Below, in pieces: positions 28,680-37,720 of a stretch of 64,000 bases of DNA. The notes under the pieces are model-generated. The model searched no databases. It was given only the letters and a program-made list of their open reading frames with translations, and was not told where the DNA came from. Source of the stretch: Symbiodinium natans. Lineage: Eukaryota > Sar > Dinophyceae > Suessiales > Symbiodiniaceae. Every line of letters starts with the position of its first letter. Position 1 is the first letter of the stretch. Made by a program: the position numbers and the translations under genes. Location: positions 113,501 to 177,500 of the forward strand of contig CAJNDS010002501.1 of assembly GCA_905221605.1 (NCBI GenBank). The letters are read 5' to 3'.

Positions 28680-29268
28680 CATCTAACAATTTTAAATATT
28701 CTTGATGTTTATTGCTTCTCATATGTTCTTGCTTATGACAGTTTGTATATCTACCGCCACATTCACATTCAAATTTCAACCCTTTTTGTATTTTCAGGTA
28801 GTCTTTGTTGTTTTCACGGTAAAGTCTATCATTTTCTCGTTTCTTTTCCTTGTTATTCTCACGATAAACTTTGTCATATTCTTTCTTTTCTTCTTTATGT
28901 GTTTCTCTAAATTCTCTCCCTACCTCATCTGCTTCATCTTTGCTTCTGTATGCTTTGACCATATTCAGGTTTGCTTTCAACTTCTCAATATATTCCCTCT
29001 CGCGCTGTCTTGCTTCCAATGAATTAGCGATGTTTTCAGTTCCAATTAAAACCATATCCCAATTATCCCAACTTCCATTTTCTCTTATCGTTTTATATAA
29101 ACCTATGTTATGACACCTAACATTTGGATTTAGACACGCTTGTTTATGTGAGCACTTACGCTTTACAAAATCTGTAGTATGACCTACATAGCAGTCCTTA
29201 ATGTTTAAATCCTTACATACAATCTTATAAAAGTGGGTATTACTGTAATTGATAGCTTTTCTAGGCAT
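28675..29268 (-). CDS. GIY-YIG endonuclease with C-terminal zinc finger (copy 3)
   Basis: 197 aa. The nuclease domain is HFYKIVCKD, CYVGHTTDFVKRK and the EARQREREYIEKL glutamate helix; the first motif is less canonical than in copies 1 and 2. The linker is a short repeat (YRENNKEKKRENDRLYRENN). The finger is CECGGRYTNCHKQEHMRSNKH. It sits next to the packaging ATPase in the same direction. Together the three copies flank integrase, MCP and ATPase, the conserved genes. Confidence 0.8.
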   Translation of the reverse strand: MPRKAINYSNTHFYKIVCKDLNIKDCYVGHTTDFVKRKCSHKQACLNPNVRCHNIGLYKTIRENGSWDNWDMVLIGTENIANSLEARQREREYIEKLKANLNMVKAYRSKDEADEVGREFRETHKEEKKEYDKVYRENNKEKKRENDRLYRENNKDYLKIQKGLKFECECGGRYTNCHKQEHMRSNKHQEYLKLLDD

Positions 29269-29300
29269 AATCCTATAATATGTTATAATATGTTATTTCT

Positions 29301-30074
29301 TTAAACCGTTTCATCATTATCAATTTCAAAGCGTTTTTCAAAACGAATATAAAACATCTTATTAACATCTTTAGCATTTGTGTTTATGTAGAAGAAACTG
29401 TAAGGTTCATCATTTACTGCCTGTTGATACATGTTATAAAGGGTTGCTTTATCCACTAGCGCACTGTTTTCATCTAGAAAACTATTTACCTCATTCATAT
29501 TCTTTAGTCTGAAAATGAATAAAGCTGAAGTGTTTAACCTAATGATAGGCGCTAAGACATTATACTTTTGTGTTGATAAAATACAGGAGATAGCGTCATG
29601 CCGCCCGCGCGTGAATAGTCCATGTAATAAACTAGAGTATCTAACGAATTTAGGGTCGTCTGCGAAATCGTCAATAATTATAAGTATGCTAAATAAATCC
29701 TTTTGTTTGTTCTTCTTTTGAAAATCAATGACTTTATGCTGAGTGTCTATTATCTTCTTTAATGCTATTGGGTCATAGTCTTCATAATATACCTGTTCCT
29801 TCTCAGTATCCACCTTCATTACATCGCATATATATTTCTTAACTGCCGTCCAAGTGTCATCAACATGAACACTAGGTGAGAATATGTATATCCTTTCAAA
29901 TGAACCTCGGTAGATTTTCAATATCAGATTTTGAATGAGCACCGTCTTTCCTCCAGTAGAAGAAGCGACGCATAGCATCCTAGCGGGTAAGTTAGGCATC
30001 ATTTCGTATTTGCTGTTTTTATATTTATATTCGGGTATGTCTATCGGTTCAACTTTTGGTATTGTTTCGCTCAT
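29301..30074 (-). CDS. FtsK/HerA-type DNA packaging ATPase
   Basis: 257 aa, normal length for PLV and virophage ATPases. The P-loop is ASSTGGKT (37-44), an A/S-rich variant of GxxxxGKT. Walker B is ILIIIDD (130-136). The STQ sensor is at 167-169 with RGRHD just before it. This A32-like motor pumps the genome into the capsid. The frame is intact. A TCTA motif lies 10 nt upstream (30085-30088, minus strand). It is divergent from the small plus-strand frame at 30111. Confidence 0.88.
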   Translation of the reverse strand: MSETIPKVEPIDIPEYKYKNSKYEMMPNLPARMLCVASSTGGKTVLIQNLILKIYRGSFERIYIFSPSVHVDDTWTAVKKYICDVMKVDTEKEQVYYEDYDPIALKKIIDTQHKVIDFQKKNKQKDLFSILIIIDDFADDPKFVRYSSLLHGLFTRGRHDAISCILSTQKYNVLAPIIRLNTSALFIFRLKNMNEVNSFLDENSALVDKATLYNMYQQAVNDEPYSFFYINTNAKDVNKMFYIRFEKRFEIDNDETV

Positions 30075-30084
30075 TATTAATAAT

Positions 30085-30088
30085 TAGA
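30085..30088 (-). promoter_or_regulatory. TCTA late-type promoter motif, ATPase
   Basis: TCTA on the minus strand with a 10-nt AT-rich spacer to the ATG at 30074. Confidence 0.45.
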
Positions 30089-30110
30089 ATTTATATGATT
30101 TAAATATATA

Positions 30111-30272
30111 ATGGATACGAAGTATGATACTTATATTGAAACCATAAATGGTTTAGAAGTAATAGACTAACAGGTAATAACCGATAATAAAATTAAACGA
30201 TGTTGCTATTTGTCAGTAGAGTTTGTAAAATCAGTTATTATTTGTTTGAAAAATAGTAAGAAATCTAAATAA
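30111..30272 (+). pseudogene. Possible small gene with an in-frame stop
   Basis: The frame opens with MDTKYDTYIETINGLEVID, stops at TAA 30168-30170, then stays open for 33 more codons to TAA at 30270. Together it would be about 53 codons. No family. It fills the gap between the ATPase start and the next gene, which is the only reason to suspect a decayed gene. Confidence 0.3.
30264..30267 (+). promoter_or_regulatory. TCTA late-type motif, 131-aa gene
   Basis: TCTA 10 nt before the ATG at 30278, overlapping the end of the preceding small frame. Confidence 0.4.
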
Positions 30273-30277
30273 TATAA

Positions 30278-30673
30278 ATGAACGATAAAGAAAATGTCGA
30301 ACACAAAGAAGGAGGTTTAAGTGTTCATAAAGATGGTATTAATTGCTTATTTTGTAGATGTAAGAGAAATACATATCATAAGGAAACAAAAACAACAACA
30401 GAAGATAATAAAGTTATTGTTAATGTTGTAGAAGATAGAAGCAGTTTGAAAATTGGAAAAGGTAGAAATGTATCTCCTGACGATGGAATATTTAAACCGG
30501 ACATTTCATCACAGTTTGGTGGCGTTGAGCTTTGTAGCACGGGTTGGGATCAGCATCGTAAAATTACCCCTGAAGAATGCGAGGAACGCCTTGATAAACT
30601 TGAAGAAGATGTAGAAGATGTTAAGAAAGATGTTGAACAATTGAAATTTCATGGTCTTAATTTAATGGATTAA
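30278..30673 (+). CDS. Unknown 131-aa protein, Cys motif and coiled coil
   Basis: An N-terminal CLFCRCKR cluster (about 24-31), a Thr/Val-rich middle, then an SSQFGGVELCSTGW segment and a C-terminal acidic coiled coil (ERLDKLEEDVEDVKKDVEQL). No family recognised. A TCTA motif 10 nt upstream groups it with virion genes. It is followed 18 bp later by another small gene in the same direction. Confidence 0.6.
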   Translation: MNDKENVEHKEGGLSVHKDGINCLFCRCKRNTYHKETKTTTEDNKVIVNVVEDRSSLKIGKGRNVSPDDGIFKPDISSQFGGVELCSTGWDQHRKITPEECEERLDKLEEDVEDVKKDVEQLKFHGLNLMD

Positions 30674-30691
30674 TATATATGTAATAATAAT

Positions 30692-30889
30692 ATGGATTGT
30701 TTGTGTTTGAAGAAAGAGAAGAAAGAAACCACGAGTGCTTGGTTAATTGAAAGAAGAAAGATAAGAATGTATAACGCTAGGCTAAGTGCTATAATAGATG
30801 AACTGGAGGATTATCAGCATTTAAGTCAGTATAAGAAACGATTTAAATTGTTGTTTGAATTTTATCAATTACATGAAATATTAAAATAA
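30692..30889 (+). CDS. Unknown 65-aa helical protein
   Basis: Starts MDCLCLKKEKK, then a helical stretch rich in Arg, Lys, Leu and Tyr (WLIERRKIRMYNARLSAIIDEL; YKKRFKLLFEFYQL). No family recognised. It is short but cleanly spaced after 30673, in the same direction. Confidence 0.5.
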   Translation: MDCLCLKKEKKETTSAWLIERRKIRMYNARLSAIIDELEDYQHLSQYKKRFKLLFEFYQLHEILK

Positions 30890-31195
30890 TTACTTAAAGT
30901 ATTATTGATATTTATATCTGACAGTGAAAAAAACTCCTTGGAGTTTTTTACACTAATGGGTTTTTCGTGAAAAACCCATCAGTGTATAGTGCCATAAGCC
31001 CCAGACATCATTCTTTCATCCCCTCGTGTTTCACTACACCATAAGCGTATCATAAGAAATACAGTAATGGTTAATTAGTTTGGAGTTTGCGCCCTATTGC
31101 CCATTGCTCGTTCAAATGTTCTAATATTAATTAAAATATTAGAAGATTTTTTCAGTCTAGCCATGTATAAAGACTAGACTTTTTCATATATTAAG
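30890..31195. ncRNA. Non-coding region with four stem-loops
   Basis: About 300 bp without a gene. Stems: 30928-30937/30940-30949 (10 bp, perfect, right arm ending in six T); 30949-30966/30969-30986 (18 bp, one mismatch, 2-nt loop); 31119-31128/31135-31144 (10 bp, followed by GATTTTTT); 31154-31160/31174-31180 (7 bp, AGTCTAG/CTAGACT, followed by five T). The stretch 30987-31110 is less AT-rich than its surroundings. It could be a set of transcript ends, a structured RNA or a replication or packaging signal. Calling it an RNA gene is a guess. Confidence 0.4.
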
Positions 31196-31777
31196 ATGGA
31201 AAAGCGAGTGTGTAAATCGTGCTGTGCTACAAAGGATGACGAAGAGTTTGACGGCTTTAAGACTTGTAATAGGTGCCGTGAAGCGAAAAGAAAATGCTAC
31301 AAGAAAAACCAGAAGGAATATAACCAAGCGAGAAGAGAAGAGAGAGCAAAGGGGAGCCAATTATGCGAAGAATGCGGGCATAAAATAAAAAACGAAAACT
31401 GGGATGCCCACTTCCATTATGCGTTACACCCGAACTCGGAACTAAATATATTGATGAAAGGTTATTTAACAAAGCTAGGTAATTTAAGGAAAGAAGGCAA
31501 ACTAAACGACGAATTACAAGCAGAGATTAAGGCGGAATACGAAAAGCAGAAAAGGGAAATACGCAAACGATTAAACGAACAATTTCCTAACAAGTTTCAA
31601 GACGAGCCAGAAAAAGAAGAACAACCTGAAGACGAGAAACCTAAACCTGATATTAACAAACTATTCAATCATGTTAATCAGTTACTGATGAACGATGAAT
31701 TTTTAGAAGATTATTTTATGATATTTCAAAAGCATAAGGATAGAGTAACTATTGAAATTCCGATTGATAATTCTTAA
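31196..31777 (+). CDS. Unknown 193-aa zinc-binding protein
   Basis: Two cysteine modules: CKSCCATKDDEEFDGFKTCNRCREAKRKC-type (about 6-35, a C-x2-C...C-x2-C pair with a basic follow-on) and LCEECGHKIKNENWDAHFHYALH (about 57-80, C-x2-C...H-x-H). Then a helical charged region and an acidic, Pro-rich stretch, then INKLFNHVNQLLMNDEFLEDYF. The first module resembles the small zinc fingers found near viral homing nucleases, but no nuclease core is visible. It is the last gene before the right terminal repeat. Could be a DNA-binding regulator. Confidence 0.6.
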   Translation: MEKRVCKSCCATKDDEEFDGFKTCNRCREAKRKCYKKNQKEYNQARREERAKGSQLCEECGHKIKNENWDAHFHYALHPNSELNILMKGYLTKLGNLRKEGKLNDELQAEIKAEYEKQKREIRKRLNEQFPNKFQDEPEKEEQPEDEKPKPDINKLFNHVNQLLMNDEFLEDYFMIFQKHKDRVTIEIPIDNS

Positions 31778-31832
31778 GTATAATGTAGTTATAATCCTTA
31801 AGTTGCTATAGATTATAACTATATTATGATTT

Positions 31833-32586
31833 TACCTTATCCCTAAACCTTATTCCTATTATTGTTATTTTATTAGAGAATACCATTTCCATTTTCAAGG
31901 GTTAGGGATTTCGGGTTGGGAATATGGGTTTTTCTATGGGGGTGTTGGTGTGGGTCTTCTGGTGGTTTCATCTTGTGGGTTAATGGTTGAAACGAAGGAG
32001 TAGCAAAACTTACGGGGTTGAAATTGAAGTGTTTGAAAGTGAAAAATGTTGTTGTTATGCTTGTTGAAAAAGGTCTGTGTTGAAATGAGAAAATAATTTG
32101 TTTTTTGCGATATATCATTAGAGAAGACCACTTCCATTTTCATTTTTAATATCTGAGTTTGGATTATTGAGTGAAGTTTTGGGTGAAATGTTTAGGTGCT
32201 TTCAAAATAGTTCAAAAATTGTTGAAAATACTTTGACTGGTTTAGTATATGAAACGAATGAGTAGCAAAAATGTAGGGGTAAAAATTGACATTTTTGAGG
32301 TGAAAATATGGTTTTGGTATGCTTGTAGAAAATGCGAAATTAATGTTTTTGGTGAAAGTGGTTAGTGCTTTCATTTTGGTCAAAAATGAGGTAAAATTTT
32401 GAAAAAATGAAGATTTTTGCGTTGGTATGCTGGTTGAATTTTTCTAGGAAGATTTCAATGATTTTTACTGTAATTGGTATGCGGATTGAAAAAATGAGGT
32501 GTAAAAATGATTGAAAAATTGGTGTTTGGGCGTGGGGGGGGGCATCGGGTGGTGCCAAATGAAAATGGAAATGGTATCCACTAACT
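31833..32586 (-). repeat. Right terminal inverted repeat of the PLV
   Basis: About 754 bp, the reverse complement of 8920-9677, ending CCACTAACT. Differences noticed include single-base changes and a shorter G/C tract near 32531. The inner edge is where the ATAAGGTA match stops. Near identity of the two repeats fits a young insertion, or gene conversion between ends. Confidence 0.92.
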
Positions 32587-32591
32587 CAAAG
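32587..32591. repeat. Target-site duplication CAAAG, right
   Basis: Direct copy of 8915-8919 immediately after the final CT of the right terminal repeat. Host telomere-like sequence resumes within a few bases. Confidence 0.75.
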
Positions 32592-34770
32592 GCCCCTCAA
32601 CCCTAAACCCTAAACCCTAAACCCTAAAACCAACCCACAACCACACCACGGGGGTTTAGAGAACTGCTTAAACCCTAAAGACATAAAAGATACCGGGGGG
32701 GGGGTTTCTTGGACCTATAAGAATCTGATTTCTATGGTTTCCTAGGGCTATATCAGGAGTAGGACACATAGAAATTCAAAATAGAATCCTAGTTGCTGAG
32801 TTCCCTGGGCCCCCACAGCTTAACCTGTCATTCAATTATGGTCGGATTATATATGTACCAAAAGGTTCGAGTTTACTTACTCAGCTACTGAGCGCAAAAG
32901 GGTAGTTGTTAATATGGTCCCTTGCCTGAAAACGCGTCTGAAGGATGGGCCATATATAAAGGATTCCAATATAAGGGCCCATACTAAGGGACGTTTAGGG
33001 TCCTAGACCCTAAAATCCGAAACCCTAAACCCTAAGCCCTAGCCCTAAACCCTAACCCTAAACCCTCAACCCCTCAACCCTAAACCCTGAACCCTGAACC
33101 CTAAACCCTACACGCCCTCCAAGAACAGGAAGCCTGCACCACCCAGCGCTTCTTCCAAGAAAGCAGCGAACTTCGTGGGAATGCCGGTCGTGACAGCTCG
33201 ATGAGCCTGGCAGGGCTTTTATGGTAAATGCGCTTGGGTTTTGGGTTTAGGTTTAGGGTTTAGGGTCTAGGGTCTAGGGTCTAGGGTTTAGGGGTTAGGG
33301 TATAGGGATTAGGGCTTAGGGCTTAGGGTCTAGGGCTTGGGGTTTGGGGTTTAGGGTCTGGAAGTTGTGTTTGACTGGACGGCGGAGACGCTGTAAACTC
33401 AATATTCTGTGCTTCACAGGAGCTACACAAGGCCGCTTGAGATAAAGGCGAGCCAAGAAACGCAACTTGAACCCGAAAACCCTAAACCCTAAACCCCTAA
33501 ACCTTAAACCCTAGCCCTAAACCCGAAACCACGAAAACCCTCCGAAAGCCGCAAGCCCTTACACCCCGAGACTTTTGCTGAGAGTGAGTACCCCTAAACC
33601 CCTATCAACCTCTAACATCCCCCATAGACCCAAAAGCCCGCCATAAGCCCTAAACCCTAAACCCTAAACCCTAAACCCTAAACCCTAAACACCCAAAGCG
33701 CGTGCACACCCCTAGAGCCCCCCTCAACCCTATCAAACCCAAACCCCAAACCCCGAACCCCAAACCCCAAACCCCAAACGCTAAACCCTAAACCCTAAAC
33801 CCCAAACCCTAACGGGCACAGTCCTGGAGGCAGCTGACCAGTCACGGCAGGCGACGTGGCAAACCAGCGGCTCGTATTTCAACCAGACTACCTAGGGCGG
33901 AATTTTAGGGGTTTAAGGTTTAGGGTTTAGGGTTTGGGGTTTAGGGCAAAGGGTTTAGGGTTTAGGGTTTAGGGAGGGTGGAGGGAGGGAAACCCCGAAC
34001 CCCAAACCCAAAACCCTAAACCTGATTGCTTCACGGCTTCTGGGAACTTGAAATTTAAGCAAAGTCAAGGCAGAGCGTAGGAGGTCTTGAGGGCTCTTGG
34101 CGCTTTAGGGCTTGGTTTAGTGTTTGTTTCTTGTATGGCTGGGCTTTTAGCCCCATAGCCTATATAAGTAATAGGGTTCAGGGTTTAGGTTTTGGGCTAT
34201 AACGGGCAATGCCCAGGCAGCCTCCCTGAATATGGCCCTGTACTTTGAATCAAGGGCTCTGATGTATGGGCCGTTGGGTTGTATAGGGTATATAAGGGGT
34301 ACGAAAGAATCCGCAATGGGCCCATAACTGAAGGCCCCTTGCAAGCATCCTAAGACTGAAGCAGTGTCCTTTGACCCTAAACCCTACACCCGAAACTGTA
34401 CACTGTAAACTGAAAACTCTAAACCCTAAACCTTTAAGCCTAAACCTCCTTGGTGCCACCGCGCAACTCATAGAGCACAGGGGAGGACCCCCCCCCCCAA
34501 AAAAAAAAAAATAAAATAAACCCTCAACTCCAAAAACCCTAAACCCTAAACCCTAAACCCTAAACCCTAAACCCTAAACCCTAAACCCTAAACCTAAACC
34601 CTAATCCTACAACCCCAAGTTCATATGTTCCAAGAACCCGAATGGGCATTTCTCCAGATCGGGGGGGATCCCTTGTGGTATCCCGTGTGCTTAGGGGCCC
34701 CTTCGGGTTTAGGGTTTAGGGTTTAGGGTTTAGGGTTTAGGGTTTAGGGTTTAGAGGTAGGGTTTTCCAT
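32592..34770. other. Host flank right of the provirus
   Basis: A telomere-like array starts at about 32598, within 10 bp of the target duplication. Further degenerate arrays lie at about 33005-33110, 33240-33360, 33650-33690, 33725-33810, 34535-34605 and 34704-34755. Open frames at 34147-34471 have no domain. No gene called. Confidence 0.55.
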
Positions 34771-34878
34771 GGTAGCCCAGCAAGCCATATAATGATCAGG
34801 GTGCTCTGTTTTGGGCTTGGTTACTTGATAAGGGGGACCTTGAACCAAAACGGGAAAAGAGTACCACTGGGCTGCCAA
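34771..34878. mobile_element. MITE family A, copy 3
   Basis: Starts GGTAGCCCAG, ends GTACCACTGGGCTGCC. Confidence 0.65.
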
Positions 34879-36298
34879 GCTTCACTTCGCAAGTAGGGTT
34901 TAGGGTTTAGGGTTTAGGGTTTAGGGTTTAGGGTTTATGGGGCTCTAAGAGGGTTTCTGGGGGATACATACTAAGTACGTAGACATACCAAGTCAAAAGA
35001 GCTTCCAAGCAGACCCCAAAATACCATAATCCCAATTACAGGAAATCCCTAAACCCTAAACCCTAAACCCTAAACCCTAAACCCTAAACCCTAGGGTAAC
35101 CCTAAGCCCTAAACCCTAAACCCTAAACGTTTTGTTTTGGAACCCTCTTCCCTGGAAACTCCTGAACCGCACGCGAAAGTTCAAAGAATTTTCCCCAATT
35201 TTCCTGGTTCCTGAAACCCGGAAGATGGGTTCTGAGATGCTTCAGTGTTTAGGGTGTCCAGGGTCTATGGGGTGTATAATGTTTAAAGGGGTTTATGGGC
35301 TTGATAGAGTTTAGAGGGTTTAAAGGGCGCATAAAGTTTAGGGGTTTTTAGGGTTTGTAGGGTTCCCTAAACCCTAAACCCTAAACCCTAAACCCTAAAC
35401 CCTAAACCCTAAGGGGTTCAGGGGTTTGGGGGTTCGGGTCTGGCCAAAAGGCATCTGCTGCCATCACGGGCCCCACCCTTGCGGCACCTCACGGTGCTTT
35501 CGGCTGCAGAGTTAAGGTTTAGGGTTCGGGTTTAGGGTTTAGGGTTTAGGGTTTAGGGTTTAGGGTTTAGGGTTTAGGGTTTAGGGTTTAGGGTTTAGGG
35601 TTTAGGGTTTGGGGGTTTAGGGTTTAGGGTTTGGGGTTTGGGGTTTAGGGTTTAGGGTTTAGGGTTTAGGTTTTTTTTACAGGGTTTATGGGGCGTGTAA
35701 AGCTTGGGTTTTTTTAGGGTTTGTGGGGTTTAGAGGGTTTAGGGGTTCAGGGGTTTGGGGTTTAGGGCTTAGCCAAAAGGCATCTGCTGCCATCACGGGC
35801 CCCACCCTTGCGGCACCTCACGGTGCTTTTGGCTGCAGAGTTAAGGTTTAGGGTTAGGGTTTAGGGTTTAGGGTTTAGGGTTTAGGGTTTGGGGTTTGGG
35901 GTTTAGGGTTTCGGCCTTTTGGGTTTGGGGTTTTTGGCAGCTTTAGGGTTTGGTGTTTAGGTTTGCAAGAATTAGGGCTGTGGGGTTGTGGGGTTTAGGG
36001 TTGCGTGATTGTATCTAGGGTTGTAGAGTTGCAGGAGTTAGGATTGTAGGTTGTAGGGTTGTCTAGGGTTTGCAGGATTTTGTAGGACTCAGGGTGTGAT
36101 AGGTTGAGGGTCCCTAAACCCTAAACCCGAAACCAACAGACCTCGAAAGAAAAGCGCAGGCCTTTCGAGGAGCTCTGCGGGGCATCTGCCTGGAAGGTTT
36201 ATGACGGGCCTACCTGGAGGTTCATGCGACTCATTACCCAATATGGTTTAGGGTTTAGGGTTTAGGGTTTAGGGTACTCATTAGCCAGTTATAACCCT
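34879..36298. other. Host region with a duplicated segment around arrays
   Basis: Arrays at 34896-34937, 35046-35127, 35364-35412, 35520-35670 and 35850-35910. A roughly 75-bp segment (AAAAGGCATCTGCTGCCATC...) occurs at about 35450-35523 and again at 35772-35852, almost identical, on either side of a telomeric array. No gene seen. Confidence 0.6.
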
Positions 36299-36650
36299 AC
36301 TTGGAGGTTCATAGTACTTGTTCACCAACAGGGTTTACGGTTTAGGGTTTAGGGTTTTAGGGTTTTAGGGTTTTAGGGTTTTAGGGTTTTAGGGTTTTAG
36401 GGTTTTAGGGTTTTAGGGTTTTAGGGTTTTAGGGTTTTAGGGTTTTAGGGTTTTAGGGTTTTAGGGTTTTAGGATATAGGGCACTTGCTAACCAAATATA
36501 ACTGTACTTCTAACCCACTTAATAGCCCCTTTAAGTGCCCTAACATGGTAATAAGTACAGATATAAGTACAGATATACCCTAAACCCTAAACCCTAAACC
36601 CTAAACCCTAGACCCTAAACCGGTTCACAAGTACCATGAACCTCCAAGTA
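36299..36650. mobile_element. MITE family B copy split by two telomeric arrays
   Basis: Left end TACTTGGAGGTTCATAGTAC at 36299. A TTTTAGGG variant array (36330-36473) follows, then the MITE resumes (GCACTTGCTAACC...), is cut again by CCCTAAA repeats (about 36579-36620), and ends GTACCATGAACCTCCAAGTA. Confidence 0.7.
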
Positions 36651-37605
36651 GTCAAGGGACCTTCCCTTTAGAGGGACGAAAGCAGGGACCCTGATAAGGC
36701 ACCTTACGGCTACTATGGGGTAATGTAGGGGCTACTTCCGTATAAGGGGACTATGTAAGGAATATAGAACCCCAGGGGAATAAGCTGAAGGGTCCCTTCT
36801 AGGGTCCCTTTACCCCCCAAAGCTGGTACCCTTGGGTTTGGGGACCCTTTTCAAAGGTTTTTTAAAGAGATATAAGTGCCACATTAGGAGTGTACTAAGG
36901 GTGACCTTTCTGGGTAGCCATAACACGTGGAATGGCGGCGGAGCGATACCATGAGCTCTTGTTGGCTGAGGTTTGGGGGTTCGGGTTACAGCGAAGAATG
37001 CAACCCTAGGCTTACGAGGAGGCCTGAGGGAAGCCTGCCGGTAGGACTGCCCTGTGGGTGGGCTACCCGTAGGCCTACGTGGAAGGCCTGTGGGTAGGCT
37101 ACCCGTAGGGCTACTAGCAGGCTTGTGGGTAGGCTACCCGTAGGCTGTACCGGTAGGCTACCCTAGGCCCTACCCTAATACCCTGAACCCGAACCAAAAC
37201 CCTCAACCGTAAACCCCAAAACCGGGGGGCCCAGTGAGAAGTTGGGCATCCATCGGATGTGTGGTGACCGCATCGGACTCATGCACGACCATTTTTTGCC
37301 ACCCGACCGAGGGGTTCTGCATCAGCAGGTAGGGTTCCTAAACCCTGAACCCTAAACAGTAAAACCCTAAACCCTAAACCCTAAACCATAAACCCTAACC
37401 CTAAACCCCAAACCCTAAACCCTTTTTGTTTTGCCTTTCGTTTCGGGGGTTTCTGGGTTTCGGGAAATTATACAGCTCTAGAGCTTGCTCCCAGGAGAAG
37501 CCATAAACCCTAACCCTGGGACTCGCAGTGTACGAACAATGCCATGCTTTGGGGTTTAGGGTTTAGGGTTTAGGGTTTAGGGCTTAAGGTTTAGGGTTTA
37601 AGGCT
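36651..37605. other. Host intergenic with GGCTACCCGTAGG repeats
   Basis: At about 37010-37165 imperfect tandem units around GTGGGTAGGCTACCCGTAGG occur, each containing a palindromic core. Short telomeric arrays lie at about 37330-37425 and 37555-37605. No gene seen. Confidence 0.5.
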
Positions 37606-37608
37606 GCT

Positions 37609-37720
37609 AGACCCAAGAGTAACCTAGGCATAAAAAGGGTGCCCTTTTTGTTGTAGACGGGATTAATTATGAGGTACCCGAAACCCGAAAAAAGGGAACA
37701 AGGGCCTACCCCGGGTCCTA
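37609..37720. mobile_element. MITE family D, copy 1
   Basis: Begins CTAGACCCAAGAGTAACCTAG and ends CCCCGGGTCCTAG. Related copies near 48876-48980 and 61739-61975. Confidence 0.55.

Larger units (their letters stand above)
8920..32586. mobile_element. Integrated Polinton-like virus (PLV provirus)
   Basis: A 23.7-kb AT-rich, densely coding block lies in a GC-richer, gene-poor host region. It is bounded by inverted repeats (8920-9677 and 31833-32586) that begin AGTTAGTGG and end CCACTAACT, with CAAAG directly repeated just outside. Hallmark genes are rve integrase, family B polymerase, SF1 helicase, jelly-roll major and minor capsid proteins and an FtsK/HerA ATPase, which together define the Polinton/PLV class. 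Fibre, lipase and GIY-YIG nucleases are accessory genes. No adenain-like protease was seen. Integrase, polymerase and MCP frames are all broken, so this copy is probably a defective endogenous element. Assignment to PLV rather than Maverick or virophage is an inference from gene content, size and termini. Confidence 0.93.
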
